From Leifsonia sp. ZF2019 (lineage in GTDB: Bacteria > Actinomycetota > Actinomycetes > Actinomycetales > Microbacteriaceae), in assembly GCF_019924635.1 (NCBI RefSeq), contig NZ_CP065037.1, positions 496,001-560,000 of the forward strand: 64,000 bases of DNA, in the 5' to 3' direction. The notes below the pieces were generated by a model. It saw only the letters and a program-made list of their open reading frames with translations. It did not search any database and was not told where the DNA came from. Each line of letters begins with the position of its first letter. The stretch's first letter is position 1. A program made the position numbers and the translations under genes. Positions 39,577-50,615 of this stretch are shown piece after piece.

Positions 39577-39591
39577 CCTCGTGGCGCACAG
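39577..39591. repeat. 15-bp target duplication, IS copy 1, right
   Basis: Second copy of CCTCGTGGCGCACAG. Host chromosome continues from here. Confidence 0.9.
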
Positions 39592-39641
39592 TGTTTGCAC
39601 GAAGGTGCTCGCACAACGAACTGGTTGAGACAGTAGACGAA

Positions 39642-39665
39642 GGCCCCGGAGCGATCCGGGGCTTT
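39642..39665 (+). terminator. Terminator of the former tRNA gene
   Basis: GGCCCCGGA GCGA TCCGGGGC followed by TTT, shortly downstream of the chromosomal side of attR. It probably ended the original tRNA-Arg transcript. Confidence 0.7.
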
Positions 39666-39706
39666 CGTCGTCTCCGGGGCCGTGTCCCCTCGCTAGGCTC
39701 GTCCCC

Positions 39707-40175
39707 ATGAGCGATCTCGACCATCTCCGCCGCGCCATCGCCCTCGCCGATGCGGCGCGTGCCCACGGCAATCACCCGTTCGGTGCTGTGCTCGTCGGGC
39801 CGGAGGGGTCCATCGTGCTGGAGGCCGAGAACACGGTGAACACGGAGCGGGATATCACCGGCCACGCGGAGACGAACCTTGTGCGTCTTGCCGGCCGCGA
39901 TATCCCCACCGGGGAGCTGCCCGCGTACACGCTGTACACCTCGTGCGAGCCCTGCGCGATGTGCTCTGGCGCGATCTACTGGGCCGGGATCGGGCGTGTC
40001 GTCTACGCGCTGCCCGAGGGTGCCCTGTACGCGATGACCGGCGACCACGCGGACAACCCGACGCTGGCGCTGCCCGCACGCACGGTGCTCGCCGCGGGCA
40101 GCCGCTCGATCGAGGTCTCGGGACCGCACCTGGAGGTGGGAGGCCGCGGCCTCCCACCTCGGCTTCTGGGCCTGA
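39707..40175 (+). pseudogene. Nucleoside (guanine-type) deaminase with 3' frameshift
   Basis: Residues 1-143 are a good cytidine/deoxycytidylate-deaminase-fold protein: HAETN (zinc His and catalytic Glu) and PCAMC (two zinc Cys). After HLEV the expected ending EAAASHLGFWA and stop lie one frame over; deleting one G from the GGG at 40138-40140 restores a 155-residue protein ending at 40175. As read, the frame runs on antisense into the next gene to 41263. Could be a real mutation or a sequencing error. Confidence 0.7.
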
Positions 40176-40186
40176 CCGACCGGCAC

Positions 40187-41071
40187 TCAGGCGAGTGGAG
40201 CGGCGGGCGGCTTCAGGCCGTAGGCCGCCTCGCGGTCGACGCGGCCGCGCACGAAGACCAACGGCACCAGAGCGAAGATCATGATCACGACGTTCGCCAG
40301 CCCCGCGACGCCGGCGAGCGGTCCCGGGTGCATCGCGCTGCTCGTGGCGTCCACCCCGCCCGTCAGCAGGAAGAGGCTCGGGTCGGTAGAGGCGTGCAGC
40401 AGGATGGGCCAGATCAGGTTGCCCGTCACCCGCAGGGCCGCGTACATCACCAGTCCGAAGGCGAACGTGTAGACGACGGTGAACCCGACCGCGAGCAGGT
40501 TCTGGCCGGACAGCGCATTGCCCGCGTGCAGGGCGGCGAAGAGGAGCGACGACAGCAGCATCACGCTGCGCTCGCCGTAGCCGGCGCGACGCAGCAGGTT
40601 CACCGCGAATCCGCGCGTCAGCACCTCTTCCGCGAAGCCGATCACGAGCCCCGTCACCAGCACGGCGACCACCGCGCCGGCATCCCAGGCGGCGTAGTCG
40701 GCGCTCGCGAACCGCAGGATGTCGAACACGACGACGATCCCGACACCGATCCACATCCACCACGATCCGCCGATCGGCTGGCGCCCGAAGAGCTGCTTCA
40801 GCCACCCCAGCGACGGGGCGAAGATCACGAGCAGGATGCCGCCGACGACGATGGCGGCGCCGATCCCGAAGAAGACGCTCGCCGCGTTCGCGAACACGTC
40901 GTGCTTATCGATCAGGCCGCCGAACGCGAGGAAGACGAGCACTCCGGCGAGCTGGTAGAGACCCCAGTAGACCGCAGCCACCAGCAGGGCCTTCCACCAT
41001 CCGCCGCGGTTCCAGAACCGCCGCCAGGCCGATTCCGCCGCGGCTCCGTGCTCTCGCTGCTCCGAACTCAC
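40187..41071 (-). CDS. CPBP-family intramembrane protease
   Basis: A 294-residue membrane protein with about seven hydrophobic helices. It has the CPBP (Abi) signature EEVLTRG, then FAALHAGN and WPILLHAS with conserved His residues, the pattern of glutamic intramembrane endopeptidases. Start is GTG 41071 behind GAAGGGAG; the open frame to 41284 is not coding-like. It converges with the deaminase at 12 bp. Confidence 0.8.
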   Translation of the reverse strand: MSSEQREHGAAAESAWRRFWNRGGWWKALLVAAVYWGLYQLAGVLVFLAFGGLIDKHDVFANAASVFFGIGAAIVVGGILLVIFAPSLGWLKQLFGRQPIGGSWWMWIGVGIVVVFDILRFASADYAAWDAGAVVAVLVTGLVIGFAEEVLTRGFAVNLLRRAGYGERSVMLLSSLLFAALHAGNALSGQNLLAVGFTVVYTFAFGLVMYAALRVTGNLIWPILLHASTDPSLFLLTGGVDATSSAMHPGPLAGVAGLANVVIMIFALVPLVFVRGRVDREAAYGLKPPAAPLA

Positions 41072-41277
41072 GGGGCTCCCTTCGCCTCGTCTTCCGAGCC
41101 GGGCGGCTCCGCCCGCACTGTACACGGCCGCCCGCCCGTGCAATATCTCGACTTCTCTTCGGCCGAACCCGGGCGTAATCCGGCGGATTCGCGTATCGTT
41201 GTTCACGCGCTTTCCGTAAGCAGCTCCGGAACGGTTCCGGCGGCGTCGGTCATCGCAGATTGAAAGAAGAAAAAACG

Positions 41278-41481
41278 ATGGCAACTGGCACCGTCAAGTG
41301 GTTCAACTCCGAGAAGGGCTTCGGCTTCATCGCTCCGGACGACGGTTCGGCCGACGTGTTCGCTCACTACAGCGAGATCACGGGTAACGGCTACCGCAAC
41401 CTGGAAGAGAACCAGAAGGTCGAGTTCGAGGTGACGCAGGGCAACAAGGGCCCGCAGGCCTCCAACATCCGCGCTCTCTGA
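41278..41481 (+). CDS. cspA: Cold-shock protein
   Basis: A 67-residue OB-fold RNA chaperone: [20 protein letters not shown] holds RNP1 (KGFGFI, 13-18) and VFAHY is the RNP2 form (27-31). A long leader with AAGAAG precedes the ATG, and a strong terminator follows. Typical of the single abundant actinobacterial Csp. Confidence 0.95.
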   Translation: MATGTVKWFNSEKGFGFIAPDDGSADVFAHYSEITGNGYRNLEENQKVEFEVTQGNKGPQASNIRAL

Positions 41482-41490
41482 GACGCTCTC

Positions 41491-41524
41491 GAAGCGCCCC
41501 GTCCGACGTCGGACGGGGCGCTTC
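41491..41524 (+). terminator. cspA terminator
   Basis: GAAGCGCCCCGTCCGAC and GTCGGACGGGGCGCTTC form a perfect 17-bp hairpin ten bases after the cspA stop. Confidence 0.85.
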
Positions 41525-41568
41525 GTGCGTTCGGCGGTGGTGTCGCCGGCACGGTGGATACTGATCCC

Positions 41569-42180
41569 ATGTCCGACACCACTTGTCACATGTCGATCTC
41601 GCTCGACGGCTTCGTCGCCGGGCCCAACCAGAGCCTCCAGAACGGGCTGGGGGAGCGCGGCCAGGAGCTGCACCGTTGGCACATGGGCGACCCGCGCGCG
41701 AACGACGCCGACGCGACGGCCGCCGGGTGGCTGATGCGGCCGCGCGGCGCCTACGTGATGGGCCGCAACATGTTCGGCCCCATCCGCGGCGAGTGGGATG
41801 ACGCCTGGGAGGGCTGGTGGGGTGCGGAACCGCCGTACCACGCGCCGGTCTTCGTGCTCACCCACTACGCGCACGACCCGATCGAGATGGAGGGCGGAAC
41901 CACCTTCCACTTCGTCACCGACGGCTTCGACGCCGCCTACGCGCGCGCCGTCGAGGCGGCCGCCGGCGCCGGCGTCGACATCGCCGGCGGTGCGTCGACG
42001 GTCCGCCAGGCGCTCAACGCCGGGGTGATCGACGAGCTCACCCTCGACATCGCGCCCGTCCTGCTCGGCAGCGGCGAGCGGATCTTCGACGACGTCACCG
42101 CCTTCGACTTCGAGCCCGTCGAGGTGCTCCACTCTCCGCTGTCGACGCACATCCGCTACCGTCGCGTCAGCGCGGGCTGA
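41569..42180 (+). CDS. Dihydrofolate-reductase-fold protein
   Basis: A 203-residue RibD/DHFR C-terminal-like protein: CHMSISLDGFVAGPNQS at the start, YVMGRNMFGPIRGEW in the nucleotide-binding region and IDIAGGASTVRQALNAGVID, then LLGSGERIF. This family of NADPH-type reductases is common in actinobacteria and substrates are mostly unknown. ATG 41569 is chosen over the in-frame ATG at 41554. Confidence 0.8.
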   Translation: MSDTTCHMSISLDGFVAGPNQSLQNGLGERGQELHRWHMGDPRANDADATAAGWLMRPRGAYVMGRNMFGPIRGEWDDAWEGWWGAEPPYHAPVFVLTHYAHDPIEMEGGTTFHFVTDGFDAAYARAVEAAAGAGVDIAGGASTVRQALNAGVIDELTLDIAPVLLGSGERIFDDVTAFDFEPVEVLHSPLSTHIRYRRVSAG

Positions 42181-42195
42181 CCGCCGACACACAGA

Positions 42196-42242
42196 GGTCG
42201 CGAAACGCCGCTCCGGAACCTCCGGAGCGGCGTTTCGCGACC
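42196..42242. terminator. Bidirectional terminator
   Basis: A perfect 21-bp inverted repeat (arms 42196-42216 and 42222-42242) between the convergent reductase and MFS genes. Confidence 0.85.
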
Positions 42243-42267
42243 CCGGTGTCGCGGGGTGGTCGGGAGG

Positions 42268-44632
<2,365 letters not shown>

Positions 44633-44675
44633 ATGTGAGCGGTCGGCGGACCGAGACCGGCCACGACCGGCACGT

Positions 44676-46031
44676 TCAGTGCGCGAAAGCGGTCTTCGGG
44701 ATGCGGGTCGGGTCGCCCGTCCGCAGCTCGGCGCACACCGCGCGCACATCGGCCACCAGGGCGTCGGCGAGCTCGGCGCTGAAGCCGTCGCGCACGACGA
44801 TCCGGAGCACGGCGACATCCTCCGCGTTCGCCGGCATCGTGTACGCGGGCACCTGCCAGCCGCGGGCTCGCAGCTCGTGCGAGACCTGGAACACCGTGAA
44901 GCCCGATCCCGGAGCGACGTCGAAAGCGATGACGGGGATCGCCGTGCCGTCGGTCAGCACCCGCAGGTCGGGCACGGCGGCGAGGCCGGCGGAGATGGTG
45001 ACGGCGGTGTCCCGCAGCGCCGTCATGATCTCCGTGTACCCGGCCCGCCCGAGTCGGACGAAGTTGTAGTACTGCCCGATGACCTGGTTGCCGGGGCGGG
45101 AGAAGTTGAGCGTGAAGGTCGGCATCTCGCCACCGAGGTAGTTCACCTCGAACACGAGCTCGGACGGCAGATGGTCGGGCGACCGCCAGACGACGAAGCC
45201 GATGCCCGGGTAGGTGAGGCCGTACTTGTGGCCGCTGACGTTGATGGAGACGACGCGCGGCAGTCGGAAGTCCCACTCGAGGTCGGGGTCGAGGAAGGGG
45301 ACGACGAACCCTCCGCTCGCCGCGTCCACGTGCACCGGCACATCCGGTCCGCCGCTGTCCGCGAGGGCGTCGAGCACCTGACAGATCTCGGCGATCGGCT
45401 CCAGCTCGCCGGTGAAGGTTGTGCCCAGGATGCCGACGACGCCGATCGTGTCCTCGTCGACCGCGTCCCGCACCTGCTCGGGAGTGATGACGTACCGGCC
45501 GTGTTCGACGGGCAGATACCGCGGCTCCACCTCGAAGTAGCGGCAGAACTTCTCCCACACCACCTGCACGTTCGATCCCAGCACGAGGTTGGGTGCGCCG
45601 CCGCCGCTCAGCCCGCGCCGGGCCCGCCAGCGCCATTTGAGTGCGAGCCCGGCGAGCATCACGGCCTCGCTCGACCCGATGGTGGAGGTGCCGGTCGGCT
45701 GTCCGGGCTCGGCGTGGAACAGGTCGGCGACGATCGACACGCAGCGGCGCTCGATCGCGGCGGTCGACGGATACTCGTCCTTGTCGATCATGTTCTTGTC
45801 GAACGACTCGGCCATCAGCACCTCGGCCTGCGGCTCCATCCACGTCGTCACGAAGGTGGCGAGGTTGAGCCGGGAGCTGCCGTCGAGCAGCAGCTCGTCG
45901 TGGATGAGCCGGTACACGCTGTCTGGGTCCGTCGCCTCGTCGGGCAACCGGTCGGGGGGAGCCTGCCGGGAGAGCCTCCCGGTGTAGGCGGGGGTCGTGG
46001 TCCCTTCGTGGACGAAGCGTTCGGACGTCAT
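44676..46031 (-). CDS. gadB: Glutamate decarboxylase
   Basis: A 451-residue PLP enzyme that makes GABA from glutamate and consumes a proton. Asp236 (HVDAASGG) and the Schiff-base Lys269 in SINVSGHKYGL are present, as is GTSTIGSSEAVMLAGLALKW. Length fits bacterial GadB (about 460). No antiporter gene is adjacent. Probably used in acid stress or GABA metabolism. Confidence 0.93.
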   Translation of the reverse strand: MTSERFVHEGTTTPAYTGRLSRQAPPDRLPDEATDPDSVYRLIHDELLLDGSSRLNLATFVTTWMEPQAEVLMAESFDKNMIDKDEYPSTAAIERRCVSIVADLFHAEPGQPTGTSTIGSSEAVMLAGLALKWRWRARRGLSGGGAPNLVLGSNVQVVWEKFCRYFEVEPRYLPVEHGRYVITPEQVRDAVDEDTIGVVGILGTTFTGELEPIAEICQVLDALADSGGPDVPVHVDAASGGFVVPFLDPDLEWDFRLPRVVSINVSGHKYGLTYPGIGFVVWRSPDHLPSELVFEVNYLGGEMPTFTLNFSRPGNQVIGQYYNFVRLGRAGYTEIMTALRDTAVTISAGLAAVPDLRVLTDGTAIPVIAFDVAPGSGFTVFQVSHELRARGWQVPAYTMPANAEDVAVLRIVVRDGFSAELADALVADVRAVCAELRTGDPTRIPKTAFAH

Positions 46032-46093
46032 GGCGTGCCTCCCTCGCGGCCGATGCTAACCGCGGCATCCCGGTGCAGCAAGGCGGCGTCCCG

Positions 46094-47182
46094 TCACGTC
46101 TCACCTCGTGCGGGCGCGCCGGTCGAGTCGCGGCGCACCACCTGGTAGGGGGCGACCGACGTGCGTGTCGGCGCCTCCGGGTCGTCCAGGCGGCGGAGCA
46201 TGGCGGCGACCGCGAGGCGGGCGAGTTCGTCCATGTCGGGAGCGACGGTGGTGAGGCTGGGCGCGCTGTACGCGGCTTCGGCCGTGTTGTCCCAGCCCAC
46301 GACGGCGACCTGCTCCGGGACGGCGATCCCGTGTTCCCGGAACGCGCGCAGGGCGCCGATCGCGAGGAGGTCGTTGGCGCACACCAGGCCGTCGATGTCG
46401 AGGCCGCGGGCGATGAGCTCCGTCGTGCGGTCGTATCCCTCCTGGCGGGAGTAGTCGCCGTGCGGGTTCACCTGGTCCCATTGGGCGACCGTGACGATCC
46501 GCGCCGGACGCAGGCCGGCGTCCTCGAGCGCTCGCGAGAAGCCGGCCAGGCGCAGATCGGCAGGGGCCGCGCCGACCGTGCCCGACTCGACGTCGCCCAG
46601 GAAGGCGAGCCGGCTCCGACCCTCATCGATGAGCGCGCGGGTGACGTCGTGCGTGGAGCGGACGTTGTCGACGACCACGCTGTCGATGCGGTCGCTGCGG
46701 AAGCGCTCGCCGAGAAGGACGAGCGGCGTCGGGCCGCGCTCGGCCTCGAAGCGCTCCAGATCGATGGTCAGCGGGCTGAAGAGGATCCCGTCGGTGAGGA
46801 TGGCGCGGAATCCCGCGGCGACGCGCAGCTCGCGCTCGAGCATGCCGCGCGTCTCGTCGATGACGACGTCGTACCCGACTCTCTCGGCCTGGCCGACGAC
46901 GGCGTGGGCGAGCTGGGCGAAGTACGGGTGCGAGATGAAGGGCACCGAGAGCGTCAGGAGGTTGCTGCGGCCACTGCGGAGCTGACGGGCGGCGAGTTGC
47001 GGTCGGTAGTCGAGCTGAGCGATGGCCGCCTCGACCTTCTCGCGGGTGCTCTGACTGATGTAGCGGTGGCCGTTCACGACGTTGGAGACCGTGCGGTATG
47101 ACACGCCGGCCACCGCAGCGACATCTTTGAGGGTCGGGGCTGCGCCCGATCGCCGTCCGGGCCGGGGGGTCTCGCTACTCAC
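46094..47182 (-). CDS. LacI-family sugar-responsive repressor
   Basis: A 362-residue regulator: N-terminal helix-turn-helix (TLKDVAAVAGVSYRTVSNVV) with hinge helix (PQLAARQLRSG), then a periplasmic-binding-like effector domain. GTG start at 47182. It is divergent from the sugar ABC operon and its operators lie between them. Confidence 0.9.
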   Translation of the reverse strand: MSSETPRPGRRSGAAPTLKDVAAVAGVSYRTVSNVVNGHRYISQSTREKVEAAIAQLDYRPQLAARQLRSGRSNLLTLSVPFISHPYFAQLAHAVVGQAERVGYDVVIDETRGMLERELRVAAGFRAILTDGILFSPLTIDLERFEAERGPTPLVLLGERFRSDRIDSVVVDNVRSTHDVTRALIDEGRSRLAFLGDVESGTVGAAPADLRLAGFSRALEDAGLRPARIVTVAQWDQVNPHGDYSRQEGYDRTTELIARGLDIDGLVCANDLLAIGALRAFREHGIAVPEQVAVVGWDNTAEAAYSAPSLTTVAPDMDELARLAVAAMLRRLDDPEAPTRTSVAPYQVVRRDSTGAPARGET

Positions 47183-47204
47183 TCTCCCGATCGTAGCGGC
47201 TGAA

Positions 47205-47247
47205 ATGTTGCAACGTTGCGAGATCTTAATGTTTCCACGTTGCAAGA
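47205..47247. promoter_or_regulatory. Tandem LacI operators
   Basis: Two 19-bp sites of the form ATGTTKCMACGTTGCRAGA at 47205-47223 and 47229-47247, 24 bases apart; the first holds the perfect palindrome GCAACGTTGC. They sit between the divergent repressor and transporter genes. Confidence 0.75.
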
Positions 47248-47342
47248 TCGGCTGAACTCTGCTTGAGTGGCTCCTGCGCGGGCCGTGCAACGTCGATACC
47301 CCACCGGCCCGCGAGTCTTCCACAATGACGAGGAGATGGACC

Positions 47343-48707
47343 ATGACCCGATTCCCCCGATCCGGTCGACGAGCGCTCGGAGCGGCCCTCGCCGCTGCTG
47401 TCGCGCTGGCCGGGCTGACAGCGTGCGGCTCCGACGAGCGCACGTCCGCACCCGCTGACGGAGGCGGACTCGGCACAGCCGAGAAGCACGTCGCGATCAC
47501 CATGATGTCGAACGATGCGTTCGCCCAGCAGTGGCAAGAGCAGCTGGTCCCGGAGTTCAACAAGAAGTATCCCTACGTCGACGTCACGATCGATGCGGTC
47601 CCCTACACAGAACTGCTCGCCAAGGGCATGCTCAACGGAACCGACACCGATCCGCAGTACGACCTCATCACCCTCGACGACCCGTGGACCCCGCAGCTGG
47701 CCCAGGCGGGTGTGCTCCTCGATCTCACGAAGGATGCGGCCCCGTGGACCGAGAAGGGCTACGACTGGTCCGACTTCAACTCGGCGCCGCTGGCCGCGAG
47801 CGAATGGGACGGCAAGCAGTATGGCGTCCCATTGCGCTCCAACATGCTCCTCATGTTCTACAACAAGGACCTCTACGCGAAGGCGGGGGTCCCTGAGCCG
47901 ACGCCGGACCTGACCTGGAGCGAGTACATGAAGCAGGCACCGCGACTCGTCCAGGACACCGACGGGGACGGCAAGCCCGACTCGTGGGCCGTCGGCCTCA
48001 CCTGGATGAAGGGAGTGCTCTCCCCGCCTTTCTGGCAGGCCGTCCTCAACTCCAACGGCGGAAAGCTGTTCACCGACGAGATGAAGCCCGCCTTCGACAC
48101 CGCAGCCGGCGCGGCCGCCCTGCAGACCCAGGTGGACCTTCTGAAGTACGCCCCGCCGGGAGCGGAGTCCTATAACTACACCGAGCCCCTCGACGCGTTC
48201 CGCCAGGGCAAGATCGCGACGATCTTCACCTGGGGCAGCGCCTACAAGAGCGCCGCCGTCGACCCGGCCGTCACCACGCTCACGCCCGAGCAGGTCGGTA
48301 TCCAGACGATGCCGGCCGGCTCGGCCGGACCCTCGACCCACCGCGGCATCTGGAGCGGCGCCGTCTTCAAGAACTCGGCACACCCGGAGGCGGCCTGGAC
48401 CTTCCTGCAGTGGATGAGCTCCCGGGATGGCGAGCGGTTCTGCACCGACACCTTCGGCTCGTTCCCCGCGCGGTCGTCGACCCTCGCATCGACCCCGGCC
48501 CAGCCGTGGATGCGACCGGTCTTCGACACCCTGCAGAGCGCTTACGACGTCGCCGCGAAGGGCGAGATGTGGCGGCCGCGTTCGCCGGAGTCGAATGCCA
48601 TCCAGGAAGTCCTCGCCGACCAGACCAGCGCCGCGGTTCTCGGAGGGATCTCCAGCTCCGACGCGCTGGGCAAGGCGAAGACGCAGATCGAGGAGCTCCT
48701 GAAATAG
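47343..48707 (+). CDS. Sugar ABC transporter substrate-binding lipoprotein
   Basis: A 454-residue extracellular binding protein (SBP family 1). It has a Sec/lipoprotein signal with lipobox LTAC (Cys28) and a MalE-like body (NKKYPYVDVTIDAVPYTELL and TDPQYDLITLDDPWTPQLAQ). ATG 47343 follows GAGGAG. Two permease genes follow at 3 bp and with overlap. The sugar is unknown. Confidence 0.9.
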   Translation: MTRFPRSGRRALGAALAAAVALAGLTACGSDERTSAPADGGGLGTAEKHVAITMMSNDAFAQQWQEQLVPEFNKKYPYVDVTIDAVPYTELLAKGMLNGTDTDPQYDLITLDDPWTPQLAQAGVLLDLTKDAAPWTEKGYDWSDFNSAPLAASEWDGKQYGVPLRSNMLLMFYNKDLYAKAGVPEPTPDLTWSEYMKQAPRLVQDTDGDGKPDSWAVGLTWMKGVLSPPFWQAVLNSNGGKLFTDEMKPAFDTAAGAAALQTQVDLLKYAPPGAESYNYTEPLDAFRQGKIATIFTWGSAYKSAAVDPAVTTLTPEQVGIQTMPAGSAGPSTHRGIWSGAVFKNSAHPEAAWTFLQWMSSRDGERFCTDTFGSFPARSSTLASTPAQPWMRPVFDTLQSAYDVAAKGEMWRPRSPESNAIQEVLADQTSAAVLGGISSSDALGKAKTQIEELLK

Positions 48708-48710
48708 CCC

Positions 48711-49649
48711 ATGTCGGTCGCACTCTCGAAGCAACGCAGCCCGCAACGGAGCGGAGGTCGCTCGCGGGCGTCCGTCCTCGCGCGGGACCTGGTGAGCCGG
48801 TGGTCCTTCATGATCCCCGCGACGGTGCTCCTGGCCGCCGTGCTCGCCTACCCGCTGCTGTACACGCTGCAGATCAGCCTCTCGCACTTCGACCTCGCCT
48901 CCTTCGGCCCCGGGAGCTGGGTCGGTCTCGAGAACTACACGGATGCCCTGGCCAATGAGTCGTTCCAGAACTCGCTGGCGGTGACGAGCGTCTATCTGCT
49001 CCTCGCCCTGCCGCTGCAGATCGTGCTCGGGTTCGCCATCGCCTTCGTGATGAACGCGGAATGGAGAGGGCGCGGAGTCGTCCGCGCCCTCTTCCTCATC
49101 CCGATGGTCGTCGCGCCCGTGGTGTCGGGCGGCATCTGGAAGATGCTGCTCGACCCGCTCTGGGGTGTGGTCGGTTGGATGACGAGCCTGGTCGGCCTCC
49201 CGCCGGTCAACTGGTTCGGCGACGCGACGATGTCGATGATCAGCGTCGTGATCATCGACACCTGGAGATCGGTGCCGTTCGTCGCCCTCATCGCCTCCGC
49301 AGCACTTCTCGCTCTGCCGAAGGACGTTTTCGAGGCTGCCGCGGTCGACGGCGCCAACTGGTGGCAGACCCTCTGGCGGATCAGCCTCCCGATGCTGGCG
49401 CCGATCATCGCCGCCACCTTCATCGTTCGCTGGCTCGGCGCGGTCAAGATGTTCGACATCGTTCTCGCCACGACCAACGGCGGTCCCGGCCAGGCCACGA
49501 ACGTCGTCAACCTGTACATCTATCAGCAGGCGTTCCGGCTCCTCCGGTTCAGCGAGTCGTCGGCCATGGCCGTGATCGTCCTCGTCCTCACCACCCTGCT
49601 GACCCTCGCATTCCTGTGGGGGAGCAAGAAGCTGGAGGACCGGCTGTGA
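48711..49649 (+). CDS. Sugar ABC transporter permease (MalF/UgpA type)
   Basis: A 312-residue permease with six helices and the EAA loop (EAAAVDGANWWQTLWRISLP) that binds the ATPase. It is in an operon with the binding protein and the second permease, whose GTG overlaps its stop. No ATPase is encoded here; actinobacteria often use a shared MsiK-type ATPase. Confidence 0.9.
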   Translation: MSVALSKQRSPQRSGGRSRASVLARDLVSRWSFMIPATVLLAAVLAYPLLYTLQISLSHFDLASFGPGSWVGLENYTDALANESFQNSLAVTSVYLLLALPLQIVLGFAIAFVMNAEWRGRGVVRALFLIPMVVAPVVSGGIWKMLLDPLWGVVGWMTSLVGLPPVNWFGDATMSMISVVIIDTWRSVPFVALIASAALLALPKDVFEAAAVDGANWWQTLWRISLPMLAPIIAATFIVRWLGAVKMFDIVLATTNGGPGQATNVVNLYIYQQAFRLLRFSESSAMAVIVLVLTTLLTLAFLWGSKKLEDRL

Positions 49650-50560
49650 CCACCGCACTGAAGACACCGCACGCGTCGCCGCCCCGCGACGGCCGACCGG
49701 TCGCGCCCCTGCGCCGCCGCTCGTCTCGCGCGTCCGCCGCGCGACGCGGGCGCCGAATCCGCATCTGGTCGGGGGTGATCGTGTGCGGCGTGTTCCTGCT
49801 TCCACTCGTGTGGATGCTGATCACCTCGTTCAAATACCAGCGCGACATCTTCACGGTCCCGCCGACCGTCTTCTTCGAGCCCACTCTCAGCCAGTACGTG
49901 CAGGCGTGGACGGCGAACGGACTCGGGCCGAAGATGCTCAACACCGTCGTCGTCGCGCTCGGCGCCGGCATCGTATCGCTCGTGGCCGGCGCGATGGCGG
50001 GCTACGCCCTCGCCCGGCTGCGCATACGCGGAGCGGCGACGATCGGTGTTCTCATCCTCGCCTCGCGCGGCGTCCCGCCGATCGCCCTCGCCGTGCCGCT
50101 GTTCCTCGTCGCACGCACTCTGGGCATCACCGATACCCACATCACGCTCATCCTCGCGTACTGCTCCTTCGTCATCCCGTACGTCATGTGGTTGATGCGA
50201 GGGTTCTTCCTGGCGCTGCCGAAAGAGCTGGAGGAGTCGGCGATGCTCGACGGTTGCTCGCGGATGGGTGCGTTCTTCCGCATCATCGTCCCGATCTCGG
50301 CGCCCGGCCTCGTCTCGACGTTCATCTTCAGCGTCATCCTCGCCTGGGAGGAACTGCTCTTCGCCCTCGTCCTGACCAATCGCAAGGCCACCACCGTCCC
50401 CGTCGCGATCGCCGGTATGGCCGGTGACACCGAGCACGGTGCCAACTGGGGTGCACTCGCGGCGGCGGGGATGCTCACGGTGGTCCCCGTGGTGATCCTC
50501 GCGATGCTGGTGCAGAAATGGCTCATCCGCGGCCTCGCAGACGGGGCGACCAAGGGATGA
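49646..50560 (+). CDS. Sugar ABC transporter permease (MalG/UgpE type)
   Basis: A 304-residue permease with GTG start overlapping the previous stop (GTGA). After a basic N-terminus come six helices; the EAA loop is ESAMLDGCSRMGAFFRIIVP. Forms a heterodimer with the preceding permease. Confidence 0.9.
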   Translation: MTTALKTPHASPPRDGRPVAPLRRRSSRASAARRGRRIRIWSGVIVCGVFLLPLVWMLITSFKYQRDIFTVPPTVFFEPTLSQYVQAWTANGLGPKMLNTVVVALGAGIVSLVAGAMAGYALARLRIRGAATIGVLILASRGVPPIALAVPLFLVARTLGITDTHITLILAYCSFVIPYVMWLMRGFFLALPKELEESAMLDGCSRMGAFFRIIVPISAPGLVSTFIFSVILAWEELLFALVLTNRKATTVPVAIAGMAGDTEHGANWGALAAAGMLTVVPVVILAMLVQKWLIRGLADGATKG

Positions 50561-50615
50561 TCCACGCCCTCCACCACCGTCGATCAGCCAACCCCACTGA
50601 CAGAAAGGACGTCTC

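Noticed and set aside
39707..41263. 518-aa rightward ORF including the deaminase
   Set aside because: Only the first 143 codons are deaminase; the rest is antisense to the CPBP protease gene after a frameshift.
47226..49805. 859-aa leftward ORF across the sugar transporter genes
   Set aside because: Antisense open frame caused by GC-rich third positions; the forward genes have clear families, signal peptide and ribosome sites.
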